DNA from: an uncultured Clostridia bacterium
Lineage (GTDB): Bacteria > Bacillota > Clostridia > TANB77 > CAG-508
Length of the DNA stretch: 64,000 nucleotides
Direction: 5' to 3'
Assembly: GCA_948976265.1 (NCBI GenBank)
Contig: CARFUA010000006.1
Location: 40,518 to 104,517, forward strand
The position numbers and the translations under genes were made by a program. The notes beneath the pieces are model-generated. The model had not been told where the DNA came from. It did no database searches and saw nothing but the letters and a program-made list of their open reading frames with translations. Of the stretch, positions 36,859-45,647 are shown one piece after another (position 1 is the stretch's first letter; each line of letters begins with the position of its first letter).

Positions 36859-38019
36859 ATGGGAAAAAAGAAAAGTAAAGGAAATGGAGAAGGAACAATA
36901 TATGTTAATTCAAAAACTGGTTTATATATAGGTCAATATGTTATAGATGGCAAAAGAAAATCTGTATATCAAAAGAAAAATGAAAAAGTAGGAGATTTTA
37001 AGGCAAGGTTTAACAAAATACTAACTACAATAAATGATGGTACATATATAGAAAAAAACAACGAAACATTTATTGATATACTAAAATCTTATGTTGAACA
37101 AAAACACAATGATGGTATTACTTCGGATAGGTCTTATGGAAGGGAACTCTCAACTATAAAACAAATTGAAATGACTTGTGATAATTTTATAAACAAACCT
37201 ATTCAAAAAATAACTGTTGAAAACATTGAGAAAAGCAAAAAAAATATTCGCAAATATTCTAATGCTGTTATAAGTAAAATATGGATATTAATTAATAAAA
37301 CATTTCAAATTGCTACCGCAAGAAGAAAAATACCATATAATATAATGCTAGATGAAACATTAAGAAAACCTATATCAGAAAGAGCCGAGAAAAAAATTGA
37401 AGCATTAACAGTAAAAGAAGAGCAAAAACTAATTAATATATTAACTACTAAAGAAGCAAATCACAAATATAGTAATATAATATTACTACAGTTATATACT
37501 GGTATGAGAATAGGCGAAGTTTTGGCATTAAGTAAAGACTGTATTGACCTTAAAAGCAACACTTTAACTGTCTACCGCACATTAACACAAGATGATAGTT
37601 TTCATGTGATTATGGGAGAACATACAAAAACATTTAAAAAGCTAACTGGTATTGATAAAGGCAAAAGAACTTTCCCTATGAATGATAAAGTCCTTAAAAT
37701 AATAAAACAAATATTAAATTCTAAAATAGACAATATAAATGGTTTGTTATTTTGGGATTATAGGAAAGATTTTTATATCACACCTTGCGAAATTAACAGC
37801 TTTCTAAAAAGAATTAATGAAAAATATCAAATAACCGCTTCTTCCATACATTCACATAGATTAAGACATACTTTCATTACAAGATGTGTCGAAAATGGAA
37901 TAAATCAAAAAGTTATTCAAAATTTAGTAGGTCATGTAAAAGGTAGCACTATAACTTCGGATGTATATACTTCTGTTTCTGATGACTTTATGATTAAAGA
38001 ACTACAAAAAATGAGTTAA
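36859..38019 (+). CDS. int: Tyrosine recombinase/integrase
   Basis: 386 residues from ATG 36859, which follows GAGGAG. The N-terminal arm-binding domain begins KGNGEGTIYVNSKTGLYIGQY. The catalytic domain shows Arg in LLQLYTGMRIGEVLALS, HSHRLRHTFITRC (H-x-x-R) and LVGHVKGSTITSDVYTSV (His and nucleophile Tyr). It resembles integrases of Clostridial and Tn916-like elements. It lies at the right end, directly beside the end repeat. Confidence 0.93.
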   Translation: MGKKKSKGNGEGTIYVNSKTGLYIGQYVIDGKRKSVYQKKNEKVGDFKARFNKILTTINDGTYIEKNNETFIDILKSYVEQKHNDGITSDRSYGRELSTIKQIEMTCDNFINKPIQKITVENIEKSKKNIRKYSNAVISKIWILINKTFQIATARRKIPYNIMLDETLRKPISERAEKKIEALTVKEEQKLINILTTKEANHKYSNIILLQLYTGMRIGEVLALSKDCIDLKSNTLTVYRTLTQDDSFHVIMGEHTKTFKKLTGIDKGKRTFPMNDKVLKIIKQILNSKIDNINGLLFWDYRKDFYITPCEINSFLKRINEKYQITASSIHSHRLRHTFITRCVENGINQKVIQNLVGHVKGSTITSDVYTSVSDDFMIKELQKMS

Positions 38020-38038
38020 AAAAGTCTACTGCATTACT

Positions 38039-38052
38039 ATTGCATTACTTTT
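38039..38052. repeat. Right end repeat of the integrated element
   Basis: ATTGCATTACTTTT, identical to 24510-24523. It begins 20 bases past the integrase stop, consistent with an attachment region. Confidence 0.6.
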
Positions 38053-38216
38053 ATAAAAATAAGTCTTGTAAAATGTTGATATTTCAACAAATACAAGACT
38101 TTTCTTTTTGGCTGGGCTGGTTACTATCATTAATTTTCAAACTTTTTTCAATCTTTTTAAAGTCCTATAAATATCATAAGTACCGCATTTATCATTTCAA
38201 ACCATTTTAAAAATAT

Positions 38217-38363
38217 CTAAAATCTTTCCCTACTGCGACTTTTTTTACGACAAAAATTATTGTATTCTTCTTTATCTATTACTTGATTATTAAAATACTT
38301 TTCATATTCCTCTTTGTCAATAATATATTTTTCCATATCTCCTACCACATTTCTCTTCTTCAT
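38217..38363 (-). CDS. 48-residue small protein
   Basis: A minus-strand frame from ATG 38363, with GGGGGAGAACG upstream, encodes MKKRNVVGDMEKYIIDKEEYEKYF and a basic tail. The strong ribosome site suggests a real gene, but there is no recognised family. Confidence 0.5.
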   Translation of the reverse strand: MKKRNVVGDMEKYIIDKEEYEKYFNNQVIDKEEYNNFCRKKSRSRERF

Positions 38364-38721
38364 CTCGTTCTCCCCCTTAATCATTCATCATACCATACTA
38401 ATTATAACACGCGTTTTTCTCCAAAATTAACTTTTCAAAAAAACATCTTTTTTTCAAACTATGTTTGTTTTACCTGTCTTTTTCTTTTTTATATCCTTTT
38501 TAATCATTTTTTACATTTGTATTTTTTATTATACGACATTATTCGACAAAATGCAACAAAAACTTTTCAAAAATTCAGCAAAACAATATTTTCTCCTTCA
38601 CCAATTCACCTATACCCCTTTATTTCCATACATTCTACCCATAAAATTAATCCTCACTTTTTCCAAATTTTTATAAAATTTTTTTTAATTTTTAGGTTAC
38701 ATTAAATAAGAGGACAAAAAA
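38364..38721. other. Region between element and prophage, no gene seen
   Basis: AT-rich and strongly T/C-biased on the plus strand. Frames here look like shadows of skewed composition. The end may hold the promoter of the helix-turn-helix gene at 38722. Confidence 0.4.
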
Positions 38722-39039
38722 ATGTTTATATTTGTAGTTAAAAAAATAAGAAATATTAAGAATATAACTTTAGACAACTTATCTAATAAAACAAACTTAC
38801 CACATTTTTATCTAAGCAAACTCGAAAACAACAAACTCGAAAACTGTAGTACAGAAACACTAGAAAAAATCGCTAACACCTTAGAAGTCAACATCAAAGA
38901 CCTATTCTACACCACATCCGACATCCAAGACCTAAAACAAGAACTAAACGAAATCATCGACGAACACGGACTCAACTCACCAGAAGCCCTAGACCAAAGC
39001 CAACTCATCGACTCACTCATCAATTTACTCAACAAATAA
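38722..39039 (+). CDS. XRE-family DNA-binding protein
   Basis: 105 residues with an XRE helix-turn-helix (ITLDNLSNKTNLPHFYLSKLENN) and an acidic helical tail. Its ribosome site is AAGAGG. The base composition switches inside the gene, from plain AT-rich to C-rich and G-poor, matching the prophage strand bias that follows. It is probably the first prophage gene or a host gene at the junction. Confidence 0.75.
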   Translation: MFIFVVKKIRNIKNITLDNLSNKTNLPHFYLSKLENNKLENCSTETLEKIANTLEVNIKDLFYTTSDIQDLKQELNEIIDEHGLNSPEALDQSQLIDSLINLLNK

Positions 39040-39050
39040 ATATAAAAAAA

Positions 39051-39079
39051 AACAGAACACATCCCCCATGTGTTCTGTT
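39051..39079. terminator. Terminator between regulator and lysis module
   Basis: AACAGAACACAT and ATGTGTTCTGTT form a perfect 12-base stem around five C, with A and T tails on the two sides. It could stop transcription from both directions. Confidence 0.85.
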
Positions 39080-39197
39080 TCCTTAAATCATCCCCAAACA
39101 ATTTACATTCTTATTATAAACCATTCATTCACATTTGTCAAGCAAAATATTCAAAAAATATCAATTAGACTAATTCTATCCATCCAGCTAATTTTCT

Positions 39198-39929
39198 CTA
39201 CCTACATCCACCCTTCCATCTCACATATCCACACTTATAAACACTCGTTCCATTCACCTTATACCTCACAAGCGGTCTATCATTATCAATCGCCAAATAC
39301 TCCGCCTTCTCCCTCGGATCCAAACTCCCAATCTTCTTCGTCAAATCCGTATCCGCAAAAACAGGTTCTGGCGTACTCCCATTCTGATACACTCTCGCCA
39401 TCTCCAAACATCCTCCTTCATCCTTATTATTTTCAACTCCAATCACCTGAAAATCCAAATGTCTCCTAACCTTATTTAGGAAACGCTCCCAGCCCAAATC
39501 AAGCGTCCTATGCGGGCAATACTTCCTACTATAATCCTCATGCTTCTTCACCCTCTCAATTCCCCAGCCACGTTCCTTCAAAAGCATCGCAATATAACTC
39601 GCCGCCAAATCCTCTGCCTCCTCAAAACGCTCTCCACCAGACTTCGAATAGCAAATCTCAACCGAAATCGCCCTTCGATTCCCTCGTCCATTCCTTCCAT
39701 CTCCACAAGCAAACGCATTTCTATTAAACGGAATCCCCGTCACCACTCGATAATTATCAACCGCCACATGAAACGACGTACTCGAACCATTCCCCAGCAT
39801 ATAAGAAACCTCTGACATAGCCGACGCATCATTCGCCGTATTATGCACCGCAATCTCCTCCGCCTTCATCTCATATGGACACTTCAAATTATATTTACTC
39901 ATCGGACATTTAACATTCGTTATCTGCAT
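39198..39929 (-). CDS. Phage endolysin, N-acetylmuramoyl-L-alanine amidase
   Basis: 243 residues. An amidase_2/PGRP domain covers about 1-155, with zinc ligands in IAVHNTAN, STSFHVAVD and KYCPHRTLD. It cleaves the amide between muramic acid and the stem peptide. The last 40 residues (PLVRYKVNGTSVYKCGYVRWKGGC split) look like a small wall-binding repeat. It is the final gene of the late operon, next to the holins. Confidence 0.9.
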   Translation of the reverse strand: MQITNVKCPMSKYNLKCPYEMKAEEIAVHNTANDASAMSEVSYMLGNGSSTSFHVAVDNYRVVTGIPFNRNAFACGDGRNGRGNRRAISVEICYSKSGGERFEEAEDLAASYIAMLLKERGWGIERVKKHEDYSRKYCPHRTLDLGWERFLNKVRRHLDFQVIGVENNKDEGGCLEMARVYQNGSTPEPVFADTDLTKKIGSLDPREKAEYLAIDNDRPLVRYKVNGTSVYKCGYVRWKGGCR

Positions 39930-40047
39930 TCTCTTCCCCTCCTATTCCATCCAATTCATCCATTTCCGCAAAAATATTCTCCTGCAAATTCTTTTGATAT
40001 AACTCTTCACTAAACTCCACTTCTTCAATTTCAATATTATCTTCCAT
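39910..40047 (-). CDS. 45-residue acidic protein
   Basis: The frame from ATG 40047 follows GGAGGAGAAG and ends inside the endolysin start (overlap). The product begins MEDNIEIEEVEFSEELYQK and is strongly acidic. It is placed among lysis genes, so a role in lysis timing is possible, but no family is recognised. Confidence 0.6.
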   Translation of the reverse strand: MEDNIEIEEVEFSEELYQKNLQENIFAEMDELDGIGGEENADNEC

Positions 40048-40049
40048 AA

Positions 40050-40241
40050 TCACTTCTCCTCCATTTCTGGCAATCCCGCCACACTCGTAAGCAACGACAA
40101 AATCCCAGCCAACAAACTAGCCGAAGCCACCGTCATCCAACTCACATCACCCATCGCAACACTCGTCCCAATCATCGCAACAGCCGTTTGCGCCACCGTC
40201 TTAATCGCCCTCACTCCAGCACACTTAAACCAATCCTTCAT
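40050..40241 (-). CDS. Phage holin (r1t-like)
   Basis: 63 residues from ATG 40241, with GGGGGAGATAGG upstream. Two hydrophobic stretches (about 10-28 and 32-56, ending AGILSLLTSVAGLPE) match small holins of the r1t type. It would make membrane holes that release the endolysin. It overlaps the preceding BhlA-like gene's end. Confidence 0.8.
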   Translation of the reverse strand: MKDWFKCAGVRAIKTVAQTAVAMIGTSVAMGDVSWMTVASASLLAGILSLLTSVAGLPEMEEK

Positions 40242-40242
40242 C

Positions 40243-40503
40243 CTATCTCCCCCTCTCCAACAACTTATCAATCTTCATACTCTGATTATCCATACTCTTC
40301 TGCAACAAATCCAACGACTTCTCCATATTTCGATTCCCCTCCTTCATCTCCTCCAAGCAACTACTAATATTCAAATTCGTATCCTTCATCGTTATCAACG
40401 TCTCTTTAATATCCTTTTTATTCGTAATATAATCCCACAGAAAAATCACTACAATAACAATCATAATCCCATAATTCGTTATCATCTGCGCTAACTCTTC
40501 CAT
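40243..40503 (-). CDS. BhlA/UviB-like holin-associated protein
   Basis: 86 residues: one N-terminal membrane helix (about 8-26, MIVIVVIFLWDY), then a charged helix. This pattern matches the BhlA/UviB family found beside phage and bacteriocin lysis genes. Confidence 0.7.
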   Translation of the reverse strand: MEELAQMITNYGIMIVIVVIFLWDYITNKKDIKETLITMKDTNLNISSCLEEMKEGNRNMEKSLDLLQKSMDNQSMKIDKLLERGR

Positions 40504-40703
40504 TCCTCTACCTCCTGCCTCAAATCCTCAACATCCCTCTCAATCCTCAACATTCTTTCCTCAACCTGTCTCCAACGTTCATTTCCACTAGCCTTACTTT
40601 CATTATAATCCACATACGTCTTCATCACAGTCAAAAAATCAATCACCAAAAACACCAACACTGCAATACAAACACCCACAATCCTTTTATCTTTTCTCTC
40701 CAT
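40491..40703 (-). CDS. 70-residue membrane protein of the lysis module
   Basis: An N-terminal helix (about 7-28, VGVCIAVLVFLVIDFLTVM) is followed by a charged coiled coil. The start ATG overlaps the stop of the S74 gene. A spanin-like or antiholin role is possible but not shown. Confidence 0.6.
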   Translation of the reverse strand: MERKDKRIVGVCIAVLVFLVIDFLTVMKTYVDYNESKASGNERWRQVEERMLRIERDVEDLRQEVEEWKS

Positions 40704-41524
40704 CACACTTCCTCCTCTTCAACATTTCCTATCAATCCACGCTCCAACCAAGCCAACCTCAAAACGCAAAACTGTTCATAATCCACAATAAAATACTCCA
40801 CACCATCCTCATACACAATCGTATTAATCAAACCATAATCACACACATCCAATCCACGTTTCTCAAAACTCTCCATCAGCTCCTGCGCAATCACACCAAA
40901 CCAAATCTTATTCCCCTTATTCCTCGTCACCCTAAACTGCTTCAAACTCACTTCACCAATTGCCTCAATCACCCTCTCATCAATCTTCGCAACATCCTTC
41001 TTCAATCTCCTATCCGACGTACTCGACAAATTCACATATCCCTGCACCTCATCATCCACAGAAACCAGCAAATTAGACCCATTCCAATCATTCTTCAAAC
41101 TACTCTCTTCACTTCCATTCCTCACCACAGAACGACCCAAATCACCATCCAAAAAACTCACATCTCGCATATTACAATGAAATCCCACTTTATTCACCAT
41201 AAAACTCAACTTTCCTCTTTCCGTCTCAATCAACCTTGTTGTATAATCCACTTCATTATCACTTCCACTATGAAAATCAATATACGGTTTCTCACCAGAC
41301 ACCTCAAAACCATCTGTAATCGCAATCCTTCCCTTAAAATTCACATTTCCCTCTACCGTTCCACCTGCCTTATCCAATTTTTTATTCACTTCACCCTCTA
41401 ATCTACTCAAATTCTCTCTCATATTCTCAACAAAACGTGCAATACCTTCACTCACCTTTTCATCAATCTCTTCAGGTAAAACTCCTTCTACAAAACACTT
41501 ATTATCCTTCACTAATTTTCCCAT
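40703..41524 (-). CDS. Tail fibre-like protein with S74 autoprocessing chaperone domain
   Basis: 273 residues. The last 120 form a peptidase S74 intramolecular chaperone: SDRRLKKDVAKID (catalytic Ser-Asp at the start), then WFGVIAQELMESF. It trimerises the preceding fibre and then cuts itself off. The N-terminal part (KLDKAGGTVEGNVNFKGRI) resembles receptor-binding fibre repeats. It lies in the late operon after other tail genes. Confidence 0.85.
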   Translation of the reverse strand: MGKLVKDNKCFVEGVLPEEIDEKVSEGIARFVENMRENLSRLEGEVNKKLDKAGGTVEGNVNFKGRIAITDGFEVSGEKPYIDFHSGSDNEVDYTTRLIETERGKLSFMVNKVGFHCNMRDVSFLDGDLGRSVVRNGSEESSLKNDWNGSNLLVSVDDEVQGYVNLSSTSDRRLKKDVAKIDERVIEAIGEVSLKQFRVTRNKGNKIWFGVIAQELMESFEKRGLDVCDYGLINTIVYEDGVEYFIVDYEQFCVLRLAWLERGLIGNVEEEEV

Positions 41525-41527
41525 TCT

Positions 41528-41716
41528 CTAAACCTCCTTCTTCACCTCAACATAATTCTCACTAGCATCATTCTTTCCCAAATAAATCACTTCACTCACT
41601 ATATCTGCAACCTCTTCTCCCAACTCCTCATCATAATGTCTCGCCTTCGATTCAATAATCTTTCCTTCCTCCGCAACAATTCGAAAACATCCCTCTATAA
41701 ACTCTTCCTTCCTCAT
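41528..41716 (-). CDS. Small acidic protein between tail genes
   Basis: 62 residues beginning MRKEEFIEGCFRIVAEEGK, from an ATG after GAGAGGAG. No motif is recognised. It lies between two receptor-binding or tail genes in one operon. Confidence 0.6.
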   Translation of the reverse strand: MRKEEFIEGCFRIVAEEGKIIESKARHYDEELGEEVADIVSEVIYLGKNDASENYVEVKKEV

Positions 41717-41729
41717 ACTACTCTCCTCT

Positions 41730-42842
41730 CTAACTCACAGTCCATCCCTTTTGGGTTATTTCAGCAATTTCCTCCTCCGTCAATTTTGCCAACAGCACCG
41801 TTCCAAACTTTATAATATGTACACCTTCTGTATCTTCTGAATAATCATACAATGCATCAATAATTCTCAATAACGTATCACGATTCAACAACACACAAGC
41901 ACCAAAATCTATTCCACTTATCTTTATATTAAACACATTCTTTATCGACCTTAAATCTGAAGCTTGATAAAACATATTCTGAACATTCGTTGCACAATTA
42001 AAATCCAAAACATTAATATACTTTATAGAAGAACTCCAAAAAGCATTCATAAAATTTGTCACCCTAGAAAAATCAATATCCACATACTCTATCAACTTCG
42101 TACCACACAAAACACGCGCAGCATCTGTAAACTCAACATCATTCTTTATATATGTTTCTTTTAGTTTAAAACTACCATTATACAATCCATTAATTTTAAA
42201 TCTCTTATAATTTAACCCCTCCACTCCACACAAATTAGAGCAATTCCAAAACGCTGGATGATGTTCAAACATCGTATTCACACACTTCACATATTCAAGC
42301 TCCACACAATTTGAAAATATATTATTATCTCCACTATCATTCGTAATCGTAATATTCATATTCTTAAAAATACAATACAAACCATCAATCGGTATCCTAG
42401 CATTACCCCAAAAACTCGTAACATCATCATCCTCAAAATAATAAACTATATATCGCGTCTTATAACCCAAACTACACTCCTTATCATATTCCACATTCCA
42501 CTCATGACTTATCGCCGCAACATTATTCATATATTCCACTCCATCACTCGTCCTTATTTTTGAAGCTCCCCAACCATATATCGTCGTCCTCAAATAACTA
42601 TCACTCAATAACACAATCATTTTTGCTGCATAATTCTCCCTATCCTCCTCCAAAATCTTCTCTATGTCATGCCAATCCTCTTCTGGTTGCCATTCTCTTG
42701 TCGTTTGCGGAATACTCCTTATCATCTCCGCCAAATTCGCACTATTCTGCACACTCGGCAAACTCGCACCCTTCTTCCTCGCCTCTTCATATACATCACT
42801 TATATTCGTTTTAATTCTTTCTATCTCACTTACTATACTCAA
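41730..42842 (-). CDS. Phage tail protein with leucine-rich-like C-terminal part
   Basis: About 370 residues from the TTG at 42842, which follows GGGGGAGGTG. The N terminus (IERIKTNISDVYEEARKKG and NSANLAEMIRSIP) is typical of Clostridial phage tail proteins. The C-terminal part holds BspA-like repeats with NCSNLCGVEG, ATNVQNMFYQASDLRSI and TRVTNF-type words, likely surface-binding. The next gene's stop lies within its ribosome site. Confidence 0.75.
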   Translation of the reverse strand: MSIVSEIERIKTNISDVYEEARKKGASLPSVQNSANLAEMIRSIPQTTREWQPEEDWHDIEKILEEDRENYAAKMIVLLSDSYLRTTIYGWGASKIRTSDGVEYMNNVAAISHEWNVEYDKECSLGYKTRYIVYYFEDDDVTSFWGNARIPIDGLYCIFKNMNITITNDSGDNNIFSNCVELEYVKCVNTMFEHHPAFWNCSNLCGVEGLNYKRFKINGLYNGSFKLKETYIKNDVEFTDAARVLCGTKLIEYVDIDFSRVTNFMNAFWSSSIKYINVLDFNCATNVQNMFYQASDLRSIKNVFNIKISGIDFGACVLLNRDTLLRIIDALYDYSEDTEGVHIIKFGTVLLAKLTEEEIAEITQKGWTVS

Positions 42843-42846
42843 CCCT

Positions 42847-43725
42847 TTACACCTCCCCCAACAAAACTTCCACATTTCCTAAATCTATTCTCAATCCATC
42901 CAAAGCCTTCTTAATCACCTTATTCTGTACAGGATTCTCACTCTCATCACTCAAAAAACCATCAATCGTAGCCACATTAACCGTATTCGCATCAATTACA
43001 TCCATCTCCACAACACTTCCCAGCACATCCAAAGCCTTACTCAAAACCACAAAATATCTACTATCCTTCTCTTCTATCTGATATTCCTCCTCATTCAACT
43101 TAAACCCATTCACAAACACATCCAGCATACACAATCTAGTATAAGAATACGGCAAAGCAAATCTACTTTCCCTTTCACTCGTCGTCCTATAATACTTCGT
43201 CATCTTCTTATAACCACCACTACCAGCAAGCGACCTCAGCCACGCCTCTTCACTTCCCTCAAAGCCATTTCGAACAGCCACCTCATAAGCACTATAGCCC
43301 CTCAAATCATCATAATCCTCTTCTGTAATCCCAATCGCCCTCGTCACAACCAACTCCACAACAGAACCAACCACATCCAGCGACCTCGTCAGCACAACCT
43401 CCTTTTCCTCAACCCCATACTCACTCGGATTCAAATAAAACCCATTCACAAACACATCCAGCATACACAACTCCGTATACTCATTTGGCAAAGCAAATCG
43501 CTTCTCATCCTCTGAAACCGTCTTATAAACTCGCCTAAATCTTTTATAATAACTCTTCTTATCCTCCAACAACTTCGCAAAATACTCATTCCTCAACCTC
43601 TCATTCTCAATACGAACAAGCTCATTCTCCATTCGTTTATCCTCATTCTCACGAATATCAGACAAATACTCCGAAAAATTATCTTCCAATCTAATCACAA
43701 TATCTTCCAAACCATCACACCTCAT
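42847..43725 (-). CDS. Phage structural protein with duplicated domain
   Basis: 292 residues. Two copies of a domain are visible: KTVSEDEKRFALPNEYTELCMLDV with VNGFYLNPSEYGV, and RTTSERESRFALPYSYTRLCMLDV with VNGFKLNEEEYQI. It is probably a baseplate, tail or decoration component. The start overlaps the previous gene by 11 bases. Confidence 0.7.
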   Translation of the reverse strand: MRCDGLEDIVIRLEDNFSEYLSDIRENEDKRMENELVRIENERLRNEYFAKLLEDKKSYYKRFRRVYKTVSEDEKRFALPNEYTELCMLDVFVNGFYLNPSEYGVEEKEVVLTRSLDVVGSVVELVVTRAIGITEEDYDDLRGYSAYEVAVRNGFEGSEEAWLRSLAGSGGYKKMTKYYRTTSERESRFALPYSYTRLCMLDVFVNGFKLNEEEYQIEEKDSRYFVVLSKALDVLGSVVEMDVIDANTVNVATIDGFLSDESENPVQNKVIKKALDGLRIDLGNVEVLLGEV

Positions 43726-44068
43726 TTCTTGTTCTCGTATAATCTGTCGCCAAAATAACCGTCCCCTCTAAAATTGTCCTCTTTTTCCTTCCCGAAATCA
43801 GCTCCAAATCATAAAAATACTCATAATCCGCCTGCATATCATCTGTATCCGTCGCCTCAATCGTTAAAAATATCCTATAAGTCGTATCCTCCTTCGAAAC
43901 AACCTCCAAACCCTTTCCAAGCTTCTTCTGAATCAAAACCTTCGCCTTATCATTACTCCTAATCGTCAAATACATTTCATCAATTGGAACATGCACATTC
44001 TCCAAAACAATATTTCTTACATACGTATCCCCTCGATAAAACTCAAAATTCTCCACATTCTTATCCAT
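43715..44068 (-). CDS. Baseplate/tail-associated protein (BppU N-terminal-like)
   Basis: 117 residues, with FEFYRGDTYVRNIVL near the start and a beta-rich pattern resembling the N-terminal domain of Gram-positive phage upper baseplate proteins. It overlaps both neighbours by a few bases. The assignment rests on pattern and context. Confidence 0.6.
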   Translation of the reverse strand: MDKNVENFEFYRGDTYVRNIVLENVHVPIDEMYLTIRSNDKAKVLIQKKLGKGLEVVSKEDTTYRIFLTIEATDTDDMQADYEYFYDLELISGRKKRTILEGTVILATDYTRTRNEV

Positions 44069-44387
44069 CTTCCCTTCCTCCCATCAAAGGTCTCAAAACC
44101 TCCTTAAGCTCCTCACACAACATCTCAAAAGTAACACTACCATTCGCAATTCCCTGCGCTTGATACAAACCACCAGCCAACCAAACATCCTTCTCCTCAT
44201 CATAATAAACCCAATGGCCATTCAAACTATCCTTAGAATTTAATATAATATAATGAAAATCTCTATCCACTCCAGCATCAAACTGCAACTCCTCAAAACC
44301 TCCCTTATAAACCTTCGGTGTTCCAACAGCTCCAGTCTCTCCCTTCTCGCCTTTAAAACCTAAACAACCTCTCAAAACATCACTCAT
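44061..44387 (-). CDS. Phage tail-associated protein with collagen-like segment
   Basis: 108 residues. A short collagen-like start (GFKGEKGETGAVGTPKVYKGG) leads to a beta-rich domain with HWVYYDEEKDVWLAGGLYQ. Such segments link receptor-binding proteins. Stop and start codons overlap with the neighbours. Confidence 0.6.
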   Translation of the reverse strand: MSDVLRGCLGFKGEKGETGAVGTPKVYKGGFEELQFDAGVDRDFHYIILNSKDSLNGHWVYYDEEKDVWLAGGLYQAQGIANGSVTFEMLCEELKEVLRPLMGGREDG

Positions 44388-44779
44388 CTCTTTTCACCTC
44401 CCTCTGGAAAAACAATCAACCTCTTAGCTCCTTCATCATCATAGCCCAAAATTGTTACATTATCATTCAGCACAATATCATACCAATATGTCACTCTCTT
44501 ATTTTTCAGTTCAAACTTCTTCGTCTCCTCTGCTGTTAATTCAATTACTGGATACTCCGTCTCCTTCTCAATCACAAACTCTTTTCTCAAAACCTCATCC
44601 TTCGTATACCCTTTCTTAGAAACAACAATAAATGAAATCTTATCCCCTTTCTTAAATCGGTAGTTCTCCTCTTGTCCTGTTTCTTTATTTAAAATTGGGT
44701 AAAAAAAAGAAAGGTTATCCACCTTATCTCCCCTCGTCAAATAAATTGTCGTATTATCCTCACCATCCACTGCAATCAT
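44384..44779 (-). CDS. Uncharacterised phage tail-region protein
   Basis: 131 residues, beta-rich, with TTIYLTRGDKVDNLSFFYP and KGDKISFIVVSKKGYTKDE. It resembles the BppU-like domain of a neighbour and may be a related baseplate component. No catalytic residues are seen. Confidence 0.6.
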   Translation of the reverse strand: MIAVDGEDNTTIYLTRGDKVDNLSFFYPILNKETGQEENYRFKKGDKISFIVVSKKGYTKDEVLRKEFVIEKETEYPVIELTAEETKKFELKNKRVTYWYDIVLNDNVTILGYDDEGAKRLIVFPEGGEKR

Positions 44780-44795
44780 AAAACTTTTCCCTCCT

Positions 44796-45092
44796 TCATA
44801 TTTCTGACAGTAAACCTTCTATATCACCAAACTTCTCATCCACCTCCTCTTTCCTATAATAATTAGCCAAACTAGCTTCTAGTACATTCATCTCTTCTAT
44901 CTGTTTCATCACCTTTTCTTCCAACAAGCCATATTTCTCAATCAACTCTTCATTCTTCTTCTCCAACTCCATAATCGTTTCCGCTTTCCCTTTTAACTCT
45001 CTATCTATCTCAGAAACCCTGCCTAGATTATATTTTCTTTCTACATCTTTTGCTGTTCTAGCTAAACTTCTATCTCTTTTTTGTAATTCCAT
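44796..45092 (-). CDS. Coiled-coil protein of the tail module
   Basis: 98 residues that are almost entirely charged helix, with heptad spacing through KAETIMELEKKNEELIEKYG. This is a plausible structural or fibre-linking helix. The function is unknown. Confidence 0.55.
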   Translation of the reverse strand: MELQKRDRSLARTAKDVERKYNLGRVSEIDRELKGKAETIMELEKKNEELIEKYGLLEEKVMKQIEEMNVLEASLANYYRKEEVDEKFGDIEGLLSEI

Positions 45093-45157
45093 AACTCACC
45101 TACTTACAACAAAAAGCACCAGATTACTCTGATGTTTTGAATATTTTTTTGAAAAAA

Positions 45158-45190
45158 TAAAAACACTTGTAAAATAAGTGTTTTTGTTTA
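45158..45190 (-). terminator. Terminator after the small membrane gene
   Basis: AAAACACTT pairs with AAGTGTTTT around seven bases, with T residues following on the minus strand. Confidence 0.7.
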
Positions 45191-45232
45191 TAAATCATTT
45201 AACTCTATTCCACACATCTTAAGTATTTATAT

Positions 45233-45484
45233 TTAGTCTTCCAATTTTGTAATTATAAATACTAATAAAAAATATGGGATGTACAAAAGCAAATATACTA
45301 ATATTACAATATTAAATGGATTTAAAAATCCAGCAATAAATGTAAAAAATATAACTAAAACAATTGTACTTAATAAAGGACTCAAAAATGCTATTATTCC
45401 TAGAAATGTCCCCCAATTTAAATATACTGTATATGCAGTAAAAACATGAATAAGGAATGAACCTATATAAGCCAGTAATACCAT
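45233..45484 (-). CDS. Small membrane protein
   Basis: 83 residues made of three hydrophobic helices. The ATG at 45484 has no ribosome site. An AAGGAGGAAAAT lies about 70 bases upstream, with an open in-frame stretch that lacks ATG, GTG or TTG, so the true start is unclear. It sits between two phage operons and may be a lysogeny-conversion gene. Confidence 0.5.
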   Translation of the reverse strand: MVLLAYIGSFLIHVFTAYTVYLNWGTFLGIIAFLSPLLSTIVLVIFFTFIAGFLNPFNIVILVYLLLYIPYFLLVFIITKLED

Positions 45485-45604
45485 ATAAATACTAAGTATG
45501 ATTGATAAAATCCTATGAACAACCTTTTTTATTTTATTTTCCTCCTTAAATATAATTATTTACTAATAATTATATTACCACATTTGTATGAAAAGATTGG
45601 TCGA

Positions 45605-45645
45605 AAAATGTCGATTTGTGTATAAAATTCATCGACTTTTTTCGA
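45605..45645 (-). terminator. Hairpin after the polyvalent gene
   Basis: GTCGAT and ATCGAC words flanked by A and T runs can pair on the minus strand just after the stop at 45648. Confidence 0.5.
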
Positions 45646-45647
45646 CA

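Noticed and set aside
38283..38705. Plus-strand frames in the 38.3-38.7 kb gap
   Set aside because: Composition is T/C-driven, there is no ribosome site or motif, and the products look like compositional artefacts.
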